From contig CBDCYR010000015.1 of NCBI GenBank assembly GCA_965224275.1, forward strand, positions 62,001 to 126,000: a DNA stretch of 64,000 nt. The letters are read 5' to 3'. This document shows positions 52,854 through 61,591 of the stretch, one piece after another (position 1 is the stretch's first letter; each line of letters starts with the position of its first letter). The position numbers and the translations under genes are program-made. Below the pieces are notes generated by a model that was not told where the DNA came from, did not search any database, and was given only the letters and a program-made list of their open reading frames with translations. The stretch is from CAUZWH01 sp965224275 (lineage in GTDB: Bacteria > Pseudomonadota > Alphaproteobacteria > SHVV01).

Positions 52854-55265
52854 ATGACTGAACACCCTGACACGCACGATTATCCGATCCTTCCGCTACG
52901 CGACATCGTGGTGTTCCCGCACATGATCGTCCCACTCTTCGTGGGTCGTGAGAAATCGGTTCGTGCCCTTGAAGACGTGATGGCTGACGACAAGCAAATC
53001 CTACTGGTCGCGCAGAAGGACGCGAGCCAGGACGATCCGTCGGCCGACGACATATATCGTGTCGGTACCGTGAGCACCGTGCTCCAACTCCTCAAACTAC
53101 CCGATGGCACCGTTAAGGTGCTGGTCGAAGGCGGCCGGCGTGCGTTGATTTCGTCATTCGTCGAGAACGCTAACTTTTTCCAAGCCCAGGCCGACGTTGT
53201 GCCGGAAGACGATGCCGATTCACCGGACGCGCCAGCCTTGGTGCGCACCGTCGTGTCTCAGTTCGAGCAGTATGTGAAATTGAACAAGAAGATTCCGCCC
53301 GAGGTGATGGTTTCGCTCAACCAGATCGAGGATCCGAGCAAGCTTGCCGACACGGTGGCATCACATCTGGTGCTCAACGTCTCCGAGAAGCAGGAACTGC
53401 TAGAGATCTATGGCGTGGTTGAACGCCTCGAGAAGGTTTACTCGCTGATGGAAGCCGAAATCGGCGTTCTTCAGGTCGAAAAGCGCATTCGCGGGCGCGT
53501 CAAGCGTCAGATGGAGAAAACTCAGCGCGAGTACTACTTAAACGAGCAGCTCAAGGCGATTCAAAAGGAACTCGGCGAAGCCGAGGACGGCCGTGACGAA
53601 TTGCAGGAGCTCGAAGACAAGATCAAGAAAACGCGCTTTACCAAGGAAGCCCGTGAGAAGGCAACCGCCGAGCTCAAGAAGCTTCGTAATATGAGCCCGA
53701 TGTCGGCCGAAGCGACAGTGGTTCGCAACTACCTTGATTGGATGTTGTCGATCCCATGGAAAAAGAAAAAGAAGATCAACAAAGACATCGACCACGCCGA
53801 ATCCGTGCTCGACGCCGATCACTACGGTCTTGAGAAGGTCAAGGAACGCATCCTCGAATACCTTGCCGTGCAGCAGCGCGCCGACAAGCTTCGTGGCCCC
53901 ATCCTCTGTTTGGTTGGGCCGCCTGGTGTTGGTAAGACCTCGCTCGGTAAATCAATCGCCCGTGCGACGGGTCGGCAGTTCATCCGCATGTCGCTTGGCG
54001 GAATTCGAGACGAAGCCGAGATTCGCGGGCATCGGCGCACCTATATCGGGTCGATGCCGGGCAAGATTGTCCAGTCCATGAAAAAGGCGAAGTCCTCCAA
54101 TCCGCTATTTCTGCTAGACGAGGTCGACAAAATGGGGGCCGATTTCCGTGGTGACCCCTCGTCGGCGCTCTTGGAGGTGCTCGATCCCGAACAGAACTCG
54201 TCCTTCAACGATCACTATCTTGAAGTTGACTACGACCTGTCCGACGTGATGTTCGTGACCACCGCCAATACCTTGAATATTCCCCCGGCACTTCACGATC
54301 GCATGGAAGTCATTCGCATCTCCGGTTACACCGAGGATGAGAAGGTCGAGATCGCCAAGCGCCACCTGATCCCCAAACAAAGGGAAGCGCACGGGTTGAA
54401 GGAAGAAGAGTGGTCGATTTCGGAGCAGGCAGTGCGCACTGTCATCCGGCTCTATACGCGCGAAGCGGGCGTGCGTAATCTTGAACGCGAACTTGCCAGC
54501 CTCACCCGCAAAGCGGTTCGCAACATTCTTCAGCACGAAAAGAAGACCATTCGTGTAACCCGCCGCAACCTTGAGAAGTTTCTCGGTGTCCCGCGCTTCC
54601 GGTTCGGTGAGATAGAAGAAGAGGATCTGGTAGGCATCACTACCGGATTGGCGTGGACCGAGGTGGGCGGCGAATTGCTGTCGATCGAAGCGGTAATGTT
54701 GCCCGGCAAGGGCAAGATGACTACCACGGGTAAGCTCGGCGATGTCATGAAAGAATCGGTGGAAGCCGGCGCCAGCTACGTACGCTCGCGAGCAACGACG
54801 TTTGGCATCAAGCCGACGCTGTTTGAAAAGCGTGACATCCACGTTCACGTTCCCGAGGGCGCAACCCCGAAAGATGGCCCGTCGGCCGGTGTTGCGATGA
54901 TTACGTCGATTGTTTCGGTGCTTACGCAGAATCCCGTGCGTAAAGATCTCGCGATGACGGGAGAGATCACCCTGCGCGGGCGCGTTCTTCCGATCGGTGG
55001 CCTCAAGGAAAAACTGCTTGCCGCGTTGCGGGGTGGAATCAAGACGGTGCTGATTCCGAAAGATAATGAAAAAGATCTCGCCGAAATTCCCGATAACGTG
55101 AAACGGGAGATGGAAATTATTTCAGTGGCGGTGGTCGATGAGGTGCTTGAGCATGCCCTCGTAAAACCGCTCGTTCCGATCGAGTGGAATGAGGACGAGA
55201 TTGGCGAGGGGGTCGCGAGCACGGCCTCGGGCGACGACGTCGAGGAGGGCGTTGTCACGCACTAA
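52854..55265 (+). CDS. lon: ATP-dependent protease Lon
   Basis: The 803-residue protein has the LON substrate-binding domain (LPLRDIVVFPHMIVPLFVGR), a coiled-coil region, the AAA+ motor with Walker A GPPGVGKTS and LFLLDEVDKM, and the protease domain with S677 (DGPSAG) and K720 (GGLKEK), 43 residues apart as in the E. coli enzyme. It degrades misfolded and regulatory proteins. A strong terminator follows. The upstream gap contains 15-bp repeats. Confidence 0.97.
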   Translation: MTEHPDTHDYPILPLRDIVVFPHMIVPLFVGREKSVRALEDVMADDKQILLVAQKDASQDDPSADDIYRVGTVSTVLQLLKLPDGTVKVLVEGGRRALISSFVENANFFQAQADVVPEDDADSPDAPALVRTVVSQFEQYVKLNKKIPPEVMVSLNQIEDPSKLADTVASHLVLNVSEKQELLEIYGVVERLEKVYSLMEAEIGVLQVEKRIRGRVKRQMEKTQREYYLNEQLKAIQKELGEAEDGRDELQELEDKIKKTRFTKEAREKATAELKKLRNMSPMSAEATVVRNYLDWMLSIPWKKKKKINKDIDHAESVLDADHYGLEKVKERILEYLAVQQRADKLRGPILCLVGPPGVGKTSLGKSIARATGRQFIRMSLGGIRDEAEIRGHRRTYIGSMPGKIVQSMKKAKSSNPLFLLDEVDKMGADFRGDPSSALLEVLDPEQNSSFNDHYLEVDYDLSDVMFVTTANTLNIPPALHDRMEVIRISGYTEDEKVEIAKRHLIPKQREAHGLKEEEWSISEQAVRTVIRLYTREAGVRNLERELASLTRKAVRNILQHEKKTIRVTRRNLEKFLGVPRFRFGEIEEEDLVGITTGLAWTEVGGELLSIEAVMLPGKGKMTTTGKLGDVMKESVEAGASYVRSRATTFGIKPTLFEKRDIHVHVPEGATPKDGPSAGVAMITSIVSVLTQNPVRKDLAMTGEITLRGRVLPIGGLKEKLLAALRGGIKTVLIPKDNEKDLAEIPDNVKREMEIISVAVVDEVLEHALVKPLVPIEWNEDEIGEGVASTASGDDVEEGVVTH

Positions 55266-55324
55266 TCGTCCGGCCCGGGATTGGTTCGTGCGACCGATCC
55301 TGTAATCCAACCAACAATCGTGGG

Positions 55325-55351
55325 AATCCCGCACAAAAGTGCGGGATTTTT
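55325..55351 (+). terminator. Rho-independent terminator after lon
   Basis: AATCCCGCAC (55325-55334) pairs perfectly with GTGCGGGATT (55339-55348) around AAAA and is followed by T residues. It lies 60 bases after the lon stop. Confidence 0.9.
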
Positions 55352-55462
55352 ACGTTTTTCGCTTTACCGCCCAGGGTGCGCACACTAGACTTTCCTCGCT
55401 TGTGTGCGCGCTATTCTAGCGTTCATCGGTCTCATGTCACATTACAAGGAGGGGGCATCGTC

Positions 55463-55735
55463 GTGAACAAAAACGATCTGGTGGCCGCCGTTTCTGGCTC
55501 GGCGGGGCTTTCGAAGGCGGACTCAGCCAAGGCTGTGGACAGCGTCTTCGACTCAATCACCGGCAGCTTGAAAGGCGGAAATGAGGTTCGCCTGGTTGGC
55601 TTTGGCACGTTCAGTGTTGCCAATCGCAAAGCATCTGAAGGCCGCAATCCGCGGACCGGAGAGAAAATACAAATTTCGGCGTCACGTCAGCCCAAGTTCA
55701 AAGCGGGCAAGGCGTTAAAGGACGCTGTTAACTAA
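55463..55735 (+). CDS. hup: HU-family DNA-binding protein
   Basis: The 90-residue protein matches HU: NKNDLVAAV at the start, GNEVRLVGFGTF and the DNA-binding arm signature RNPRTGEKIQI. GTG 55463 follows the very strong site AAGGAGGGGG by 7 bases and gives the usual length. It bends and compacts DNA. The position directly after lon is the common order in proteobacteria. Confidence 0.95.
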   Translation: MNKNDLVAAVSGSAGLSKADSAKAVDSVFDSITGSLKGGNEVRLVGFGTFSVANRKASEGRNPRTGEKIQISASRQPKFKAGKALKDAVN

Positions 55736-55767
55736 TACTCGATCCTCTGCAGGGAATTACGCCGACG

Positions 55768-55799
55768 ACCGGCTACCCCTGGGCAGCCGGTTCGCTTTT
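55768..55799 (+). terminator. Probable terminator after hup
   Basis: ACCGGCT (55768-55774) pairs with AGCCGGT (55785-55791), followed by TCGCTTTT. It begins 33 bases after the HU stop codon; the T-run is interrupted, so strength is uncertain. Confidence 0.6.
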
Positions 55800-55880
55800 G
55801 GGGTAACGACAACCGATATTCGTGCGGGTTTTGCCGCCGCTCAGGTTTGACTAGACTGCGCTTGAGGAACGACGAGAGGC

Positions 55881-55956
55881 GGGCGGTTAGCTCAGTTGGG
55901 AGAGCGCCACGTTTACACCGTGGATGTCGGCAGTTCGAGCCTGTCACCGCCCACCA
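55881..55956 (+). tRNA. tRNA-Val (anticodon TAC)
   Basis: GGGCGGT pairs with ACCGCCC, CCA is encoded, and the anticodon arm CCACG-TTTACAC-CGTGG gives TAC. D-arm TAGCTCAGTTGGGAGAGC and T-arm GTTCGAGC are normal. Length 76 bases. Confidence 0.97.
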
Positions 55957-55986
55957 CCCCGTTTGATTTTGACAGCCCGCGCACAA

Positions 55987-56232
55987 ATGCCTCGCACGCT
56001 ACCTTTCGTCCTGATGATGACAATTGCAGCAGTTGGCGCATTGGTCCCGCGAGCCAATCCCGCTTGAGCCGCAGATTTGTGCCGGCTGTGCTCGTCTACG
56101 AAACACATCGAGTTTTGCTGGATGCAACGCGCGAAGGGTCACTTGGCGCCCGCCTTGACCTACGTCTCTGGCGCGCCCTCGCAGGAGAAAACAAGTCTCC
56201 GCTGCAAGAACTGCAGCGCGTACAAGCCCTGA
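55987..56232 (+). pseudogene. Possible small secreted Cys-rich protein with in-frame TGA
   Basis: From ATG 55987 a 26-residue signal-peptide-like stretch (hydrophobic core VLMMTIAAVGALV, then ANPA) runs into TGA 56065-56067. The same frame goes on for 54 residues with LCRLCSS and later RCKNCSAYK, a CxxC...CxxC arrangement, to TGA 56230. A single nonsense change (for example CGA to TGA) would explain it. No ribosome site is clear. It could be a pseudogene, a chance frame, or two unrelated frames; confidence is low. No other gene was found in 55957-56296. Confidence 0.3.
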
Positions 56233-56296
56233 AACTAAGAAGTGCGGGTCGATTTGCGGCTCGGCGATCGGTTCTGCCGATGCGCACGATCTTGCC

Positions 56297-56473
56297 ATGA
56301 TTGGTGCCGCTCATATCGGTGCGTGGGTGGCAATCGGTCTTGGGGTTGGCGTCGTCGTTGGTGTTGCGATCGATGATCGTGAACTTGCGATGGCCGCCGG
56401 CGCCATTGCCGGGGCTGTGATTGGTCTACTGCAGAGCCGACGGGCGCGGTCTGAGAGGCCAACCCGAAACTAG
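56297..56473 (+). CDS. Small two-helix membrane protein, C-terminus altered by IS copy 3
   Basis: The present frame encodes 58 residues with two Gly/Ala/Val-rich membrane helices (GAWVAIGLGVGVVVGVAI and AMAAGAIAGAVIGLL), resembling small glycine-zipper proteins. The IS begins at 56455, so the last six residues come from IS sequence. Excising the IS with one TGA repeat gives the ending RSEGDSE and a stop at 57403-57405 that overlaps the GTG of the lipocalin-like gene, showing the two were coupled. No function is recognised. Confidence 0.6.
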   Translation: MIGAAHIGAWVAIGLGVGVVVGVAIDDRELAMAAGAIAGAVIGLLQSRRARSERPTRN

Positions 56474-57386
56474 TTGAGTGATTTCAGTCGGTTGTGGCTT
56501 ACTCGGTTGTGTCAAAGCAAACGAGGAGGCACAACATGTGGACCGAAATCACTCGCCCGAATTATGAGCGCCGTGGCGGGCGCTACGCAAGCGACCTGAC
56601 GGATCGAGAGTGGGCGTTGATCGCGCCGCTCATGCCGCCGCGCAAGAAGATCGGCCGGCCGAGGACGACGGACCTGCGCCATGTCATGGATGCGGTCATG
56701 TACATGGCCTCGACGGGCTGCCAGTGGGCGATGTTGCCGAACGACTTCCCTCCGCCTTCCACGGTCCAGCGCTATTTCTACGACTGGCGCTCCAACGGCC
56801 TGCTGGAGAGCATCAACCATCACCTGGTCATGGCGGCCCGGGAGCTGGAAGGACGCGAGGCCGGCCCGAGCGCCGGGGTGATCGACAGCCAGAGCGTGAA
56901 AACCACGGAAAGCGGTGGTGTTCGGGGCTATGACGCGGGCAAGAAGATCAAGGGCCGCAAGCGTCACATCGTCACCGATACACTCGGCCTGCTGGTCGGC
57001 CTGATCGTGCACGCAGCCGATATCCAGGACCGCGACGGCGCGCCCGAGGTCCTCAAATCGATCCGTCATCGCTTCCCCCGGCTGCGTCACCTCTTCGCCG
57101 ACGCCGCCTACGCGGGACCGAAACTCGAGGGCGCCCTTGAGGACATCGGCCGCTGGAAGCTCGAGATCATCAAGCGCTCAGACACCGCCCAGGGCTTCGA
57201 GCTCCTGCCCAGACGATGGGTCGTCGAGAGGACCTTCGCCTGGCTCAACCGATGCCGTCGACTGGCCAAGGATTGGGAGAAATCAATCGCCTCCGCACAG
57301 GCATGGATTCTTGTCGCCAACATCCGACTCCTCACAAGGCGGCTCGCAAGGTACTGTTATCAAACATAGAGTTTCGAGTCGGACTC
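56455..57386 (+). mobile_element. IS5-family insertion sequence, copy 3 (932 bp)
   Basis: Same IS as at 14161 and 37106 but in the opposite orientation. TGA direct repeats flank it (56452-56454 and 57387-57389), again fitting TNA. It cuts the end of a small membrane-protein gene and uncouples it from the following gene. Confidence 0.93.
56536..57369 (+). CDS. IS5-family DDE transposase (copy 3)
   Basis: Intact 277-residue transposase with D117, D189 and E231 as the likely triad. ATG 56536 follows GAGGAGG by six bases. It differs from copies 1 and 2 by Asp instead of Val at residue 203 (GALEDIGRW). Confidence 0.93.
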   Translation: MWTEITRPNYERRGGRYASDLTDREWALIAPLMPPRKKIGRPRTTDLRHVMDAVMYMASTGCQWAMLPNDFPPPSTVQRYFYDWRSNGLLESINHHLVMAARELEGREAGPSAGVIDSQSVKTTESGGVRGYDAGKKIKGRKRHIVTDTLGLLVGLIVHAADIQDRDGAPEVLKSIRHRFPRLRHLFADAAYAGPKLEGALEDIGRWKLEIIKRSDTAQGFELLPRRWVVERTFAWLNRCRRLAKDWEKSIASAQAWILVANIRLLTRRLARYCYQT

Positions 57387-57401
57387 TGAGGGAGACTCCG
57401 A

Positions 57402-57833
57402 GTGACCGCGACCCGCGATCAACTCGTCGGCACATGGAAATTGGTGAGCTGGGAAACCCGCTATGACAACGGCAGCGTGATCTATCCGATGGGCGAGGAC
57501 GCGATCGGGTTTTTGGTCTACGCGGCCGATGGTCACATGGCGGCAACGCTCTCGCGCCATGATCGCGCGCCTTTCACGAGTGGTGAAATGTTGACCGCAG
57601 ATGCCGATGAGAAGTTGCTCGGCTGGGACACATATTTCAGCTATGTCGGCCGGTTTGAGATTGACGAAGGAAAAATCACCCACCACATCGAAGCCTCGCA
57701 ATATCCGAATTGGATCGGCGACGCGCAGGTCCGTTTCATGAGCCTCGACGGGGACCGTCTCGAACTGGCCACGCCGCCGCACGACAGCCGTCGAGGTCGG
57801 CAGACCAGCCACTTGACCTGGCGCCGCGCCTGA
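57402..57833 (+). CDS. Lipocalin-like domain protein
   Basis: The 143-residue protein fits the Lipocalin_5 type: QLVGTWKLVSWE at the start, GFLVYAADGHMAATL and YVGRFEIDEGKITHHIEAS in the barrel. The GTG start has GGGAGAC upstream; this site is just outside the IS end, so translation signals survive. Before the insertion it was coupled to the small membrane-protein gene. It may bind a small hydrophobic molecule; no ligand is known. Confidence 0.82.
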   Translation: MTATRDQLVGTWKLVSWETRYDNGSVIYPMGEDAIGFLVYAADGHMAATLSRHDRAPFTSGEMLTADADEKLLGWDTYFSYVGRFEIDEGKITHHIEASQYPNWIGDAQVRFMSLDGDRLELATPPHDSRRGRQTSHLTWRRA

Positions 57834-57963
57834 GCGATGCCGGCCTGGGAATGCAATGTTCAGCTTCGACCAAACATCCATTCGACGTCCCGTTGGTTAC
57901 CAACACCGCACCGCGCTTGACACTCGACGGGGGGGTGAGTACACGAAGCGATCCTTGGTTTTA

Positions 57964-58040
<77 letters not shown>

Positions 58041-58239
58041 TTTCCGTGGACGGCGATCATTTGACGTGATTTCGTGGCCAGCGCGCGGGCGGAGATTTTG
58101 GCGATTGTTCGCAACTTTTAGAAATACGCCGTAACCAATTGTCTTTTCGGTCAAAACCGATCTTTAGTTCTGGCATGCGCGGCACTATAATCGCCCCCGT
58201 CCCACCGTCGCGTATGTTGCGACGCTTACCGGGGAGGGG

Positions 58240-58614
58240 GTGTTGACGGCTCAAGAGCTGCTCGGCGAGTACCTACCGATCCTGATCTTCCTCGCGATTG
58301 CGATTGGTCTGACCGTTGTTCTCGTCGCTGCGTCCTATATCGCAGCGCCGCAGAATCCCGATCCCGAAAAAGTGTCTCCGTATGAGTGCGGATTTGAGGC
58401 GATGGGCGACGCCCGTCGACCCTTCGATGTGCGCTTCTATCTCGTGGCGTTGCTGTTCATCATCTTCGATCTTGAAGTGGCGTTTCTGTTTCCCTGGGCG
58501 GTCTCGCTTGGTGCGATCGGCCTGTTCGGCTTTTGGTCGATGATGATCTTCCTCGGGATCCTAACGATCGGTTTTGTTTACGAGTGGAAAAAGGGCGCGT
58601 TGGAGTGGGAGTAG
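58240..58614 (+). CDS. nuoA: NADH-quinone oxidoreductase subunit A
   Basis: The 124-residue membrane subunit of complex I has three helices and the conserved YECGFEAMGDARRPFDVRFYLVAL-type loop, here split by position as YECGFE and FDVRFY. GGGGAGGGG lies directly before the start; TTG 58243 would have better spacing than GTG 58240, so the first residue is uncertain. It starts the nuo operon. Confidence 0.95.
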   Translation: MLTAQELLGEYLPILIFLAIAIGLTVVLVAASYIAAPQNPDPEKVSPYECGFEAMGDARRPFDVRFYLVALLFIIFDLEVAFLFPWAVSLGAIGLFGFWSMMIFLGILTIGFVYEWKKGALEWE

Positions 58615-58618
58615 GGCG

Positions 58619-59158
58619 ATGAACCAAGCGCAGGAACTGAACGCGGGCACGGCCGAAGGCTCGACCGACGTCTATTTCAAAGAGCTCTCCGACGAGCTCG
58701 CGGATAAAAGCTTCCTGATCACCAAATTGGATAAGCTCGTAAATTGGGCGCGGACAGGTTCGTTGTGGCCCATGTCGTTTGGCCTGGCGTGCTGTGGCGT
58801 GGAGATGATGCAAACCTTCATGCCGCGTTACGACACCGAACGATTCGGCGTCGTGTTTCGTGGCAGCCCACGCCAATCCGACGTCATGATTGTTGCCGGC
58901 ACCTTGACCAACAAGATGGCGCCGGCGTTACGCAAGGTCTACGACCAAATGCCCGAGCCGCGTTACGTGATATCGATGGGCAGTTGCGCCAACGGTGGCG
59001 GCTACTACCACTACTCTTATTCGGTTGTTCGTGGGTGTGATCGAATTGTGCCGGTGGATATCTACGTTCCCGGGTGCCCACCTACGGCCGAGGCGTTGCT
59101 TTACGGAATTCTTCAATTGCAAAAAAAGATCCGCCGCACTGGTACGATCGATCGCTGA
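58619..59158 (+). CDS. nuoB: NADH-quinone oxidoreductase subunit B
   Basis: The 179-residue subunit carries the ligands of cluster N2: adjacent Cys in LACCGVEMM, Cys in MGSCANGGG and Cys in PGCPPTAEAL. ATG 58619 is just after the nuoA stop (4 bases). It passes electrons to quinone at the interface with NuoD. Confidence 0.97.
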   Translation: MNQAQELNAGTAEGSTDVYFKELSDELADKSFLITKLDKLVNWARTGSLWPMSFGLACCGVEMMQTFMPRYDTERFGVVFRGSPRQSDVMIVAGTLTNKMAPALRKVYDQMPEPRYVISMGSCANGGGYYHYSYSVVRGCDRIVPVDIYVPGCPPTAEALLYGILQLQKKIRRTGTIDR

Positions 59159-59182
59159 GCAACCTCGGTACGGTCTCTAAAA

Positions 59183-59797
59183 ATGAACGAAGCGCTCATC
59201 GAACTTGGTGAATACGTCGTCTCGACTCGCGACGAAGCGGTCGCTTTCGATGCGTCGCTTGATGAGCTTTCGGTTGCCGCAACTGCTTCGGGTGTAGCTA
59301 AGCTGCTGACGTTTTTGCGCGACGATGCAGCCTGCCAATTCGCGGTCCTAATTGATATTACAGCCGTCGACTGGCCAGAGCGGCCGGCGCGTTTCGACGT
59401 GGTCTACAACCTTCTGAGCCTCACCCATAACCAGCGCATCCGGGTCGAGATTGCCACCGGCGAAAGCGATCCCGTCCCCTCGGTAATCACGGTCTACAGT
59501 GCGGCCGGGTGGTACGAACGCGAAGTCTGGGACATGTATGGGATTCTGTTTTCTGGCCACCCAGACCTACGTCGCATCCTCACCGACTATGGCTTCGAAG
59601 GCCATCCGCTGCGAAAAGATTTCCCGCTCACCGGGTTCGTCGAGGTGCGTTACGACGATATCGAAAAGCGGGTGGTTTACGATCCCGTCCAACTGACCCA
59701 GGAATTCCGCCGCTTCGATTTCATGAGCCCGTGGGAGGGAGCCCAATACATCCTACCGGGTGACGAAAAAGCCGACGGTCAGGACGCGGAGAGTTAG
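59183..59797 (+). CDS. nuoC: NADH-quinone oxidoreductase subunit C
   Basis: The 204-residue subunit has the 30-kDa subunit signature EREVWDMYGILFSGHPDLRR, here noted as REVWDMYG and HPDLRRIL, and HPLRKDFPLTG. It is separate from nuoD, as usual in alphaproteobacteria and unlike the fused NuoCD of enterics. nuoD follows after 5 bases. Confidence 0.97.
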   Translation: MNEALIELGEYVVSTRDEAVAFDASLDELSVAATASGVAKLLTFLRDDAACQFAVLIDITAVDWPERPARFDVVYNLLSLTHNQRIRVEIATGESDPVPSVITVYSAAGWYEREVWDMYGILFSGHPDLRRILTDYGFEGHPLRKDFPLTGFVEVRYDDIEKRVVYDPVQLTQEFRRFDFMSPWEGAQYILPGDEKADGQDAES

Positions 59798-59802
59798 CGC
59801 CA

Positions 59803-60981
59803 ATGGCCGAGACGCAAATCAAGAACATGACCCTCAATTTCGGGCCGCAACACCCTGCGACCCACGGGGTCCTGCGGCTCGTTCTTGAACTTGATGGCGA
59901 AGTCGTCGAGCGCGCCGATCCGCATATCGGGTTGCTCCATCGCGGCACCGAGAAGCTTATCGAGCATAAGACCTACCTCCAGGCGATGCCCTATTTCGAT
60001 CGCCTCGACTACGTCGCGCCGATGAATCAGGAACATGCCTTCGTGCTGGCAGCAGAAAAACTCGCTGATGTCGAGGTGCCAAGGCGTGCCAAATTCATCC
60101 GCGTGTTGTTCGACGAAATCGGCCGCATCCTTAACCATCTACTCAACGTAACAACCCAAGGCATGGACGTCGGAGCGCTCACACCAACCCTGTGGGGCTT
60201 CGAAGAACGCGAAAAGCTGATGGTTTTCTATGAGCGTGTATCGGGCGCGCGCATGCATGCGGCGTATTATCGCATCGGTGGCGTCCATCAGGATTTACCG
60301 GCCGGTCTGGCACAAGACATCGCCGATTGGTGCGATCCATTCCTCAAGATGGTCGACGATATCGAAGCACTGCTGACCGAAAATCGGATCTTCAAACAGC
60401 GCAACGCCGACATTGGCGCGGTGACCGCCCAAGAAGCAATGGATTGGGGATTCTCGGGCGTCATGCTGCGTGGCTCTAACGTGGCCTGGGATCTGCGTAA
60501 GGCCCAGCCCTACGAAGTCTACGATGAGCTCGAATTCGATATTCCGGTCGGCAAGAATGGTGATTGCTACGATCGTTATCTGTGCCGCGTCGAGGAAATG
60601 CGCCAAAGCGTGAAGATCATTCGCCAATGTCTTGAACGTATGCCGTCGGGGCCGGTGATGTCGTCGGACCGCAAAGTCTCACCGCCACCGCGCGCCGAAA
60701 TGAAGTCATCGATGGAGGCGCTGATCCATCACTTCAAACTCTATACAGAAGGCTTCCATGTGCCGGCCGGCGAGACCTACACCGCGGTCGAGGCTCCCAA
60801 GGGCGAGTTTGGCGTTTACCTGGTCGCCGACGGCACCAACACGCCCTACAAATGCAAAATACGAGCGCCCGGTTACGCGCACCTTCAATCGCTTGATTTC
60901 ATGACCAAAGGTCACCTGATCGCTGACGCCGTGGCGATCATCGGCACTCAGGACATTGTATTTGGCGAGATCGATCGATGA
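59803..60981 (+). CDS. nuoD: NADH-quinone oxidoreductase subunit D
   Basis: The 392-residue 49-kDa subunit has NFGPQHPATHG near the start (quinone-site His region), HRGTEKLIE and the C-terminal DIVFGEIDR. It forms the quinone-binding site with NuoB. Its stop overlaps the nuoE start by 4 bases. Confidence 0.97.
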   Translation: MAETQIKNMTLNFGPQHPATHGVLRLVLELDGEVVERADPHIGLLHRGTEKLIEHKTYLQAMPYFDRLDYVAPMNQEHAFVLAAEKLADVEVPRRAKFIRVLFDEIGRILNHLLNVTTQGMDVGALTPTLWGFEEREKLMVFYERVSGARMHAAYYRIGGVHQDLPAGLAQDIADWCDPFLKMVDDIEALLTENRIFKQRNADIGAVTAQEAMDWGFSGVMLRGSNVAWDLRKAQPYEVYDELEFDIPVGKNGDCYDRYLCRVEEMRQSVKIIRQCLERMPSGPVMSSDRKVSPPPRAEMKSSMEALIHHFKLYTEGFHVPAGETYTAVEAPKGEFGVYLVADGTNTPYKCKIRAPGYAHLQSLDFMTKGHLIADAVAIIGTQDIVFGEIDR

Positions 60982-61589
60982 GCAGCGGTAGCCGCCCGGT
61001 CGACGTTGACCAACCAGCTAGTTTTACCTTCACGCCCGAGAGCCTGGAGCGCGTGAAATTTGAACTTGGGAAGTACCCCGAGGGGCGCCAGGCGAGCGCT
61101 TTGTGTGCACTGCTCGATCTCGCACAGCGTCAGAGCGATGGCTGGTTACCGCAAGCAGCGATGGATGCGATCGCCGAGATGCTCGACGTTTCGCCGATCC
61201 GTGTCTACGAGGTCGCCACGTTTTACTCGATGTTCAATTTGGCACCACTGGGCAGGCACCAAGTTCGAGTTTGTACGACGACACCCTGCCAGCTACGCGG
61301 CGCCGACGCCATCGTGATGGCATGCGAAGCCAAGCTCGGGATCGGCATGGGCGAGACGTCAGCCGACGGCGAGTTTTCGCTGGGCGAAGTCGAGTGTCTT
61401 GGGGCTTGCGTCAACGCGCCGGTGCTCCAGGTTGGTGATGATTACTACGAAGACGTCGACGCCGAATCCGCGGGTAAGATTCTCGATGCGCTGAAGCGTG
61501 GCGAGACCCCGGCTGCGGGCCCACAGATCGGCCGCCAGACCTCGGCGCCATCATCCGGACCCACCACCCTACGCGACAGCGCGAGTTGA
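60978..61589 (+). CDS. nuoE: NADH-quinone oxidoreductase subunit E
   Basis: The 203-residue 24-kDa subunit holds a thioredoxin-like [2Fe-2S] domain with TTTPCQLRG and ECLGACVNAP as Cys ligands. It has a low-complexity C-terminal stretch (PAAGPQIGRQTSAPSSG) of ~30 residues. It partners NuoF in the NADH-oxidising part. Confidence 0.96.
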   Translation: MSSGSRPVDVDQPASFTFTPESLERVKFELGKYPEGRQASALCALLDLAQRQSDGWLPQAAMDAIAEMLDVSPIRVYEVATFYSMFNLAPLGRHQVRVCTTTPCQLRGADAIVMACEAKLGIGMGETSADGEFSLGEVECLGACVNAPVLQVGDDYYEDVDAESAGKILDALKRGETPAAGPQIGRQTSAPSSGPTTLRDSAS

Positions 61590-61591
61590 CC

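Noticed and set aside
56065..56067. Selenocysteine codon
   Set aside because: The TGA is at the signal cleavage region, no SECIS-like hairpin was noticed and no selenoprotein family fits.
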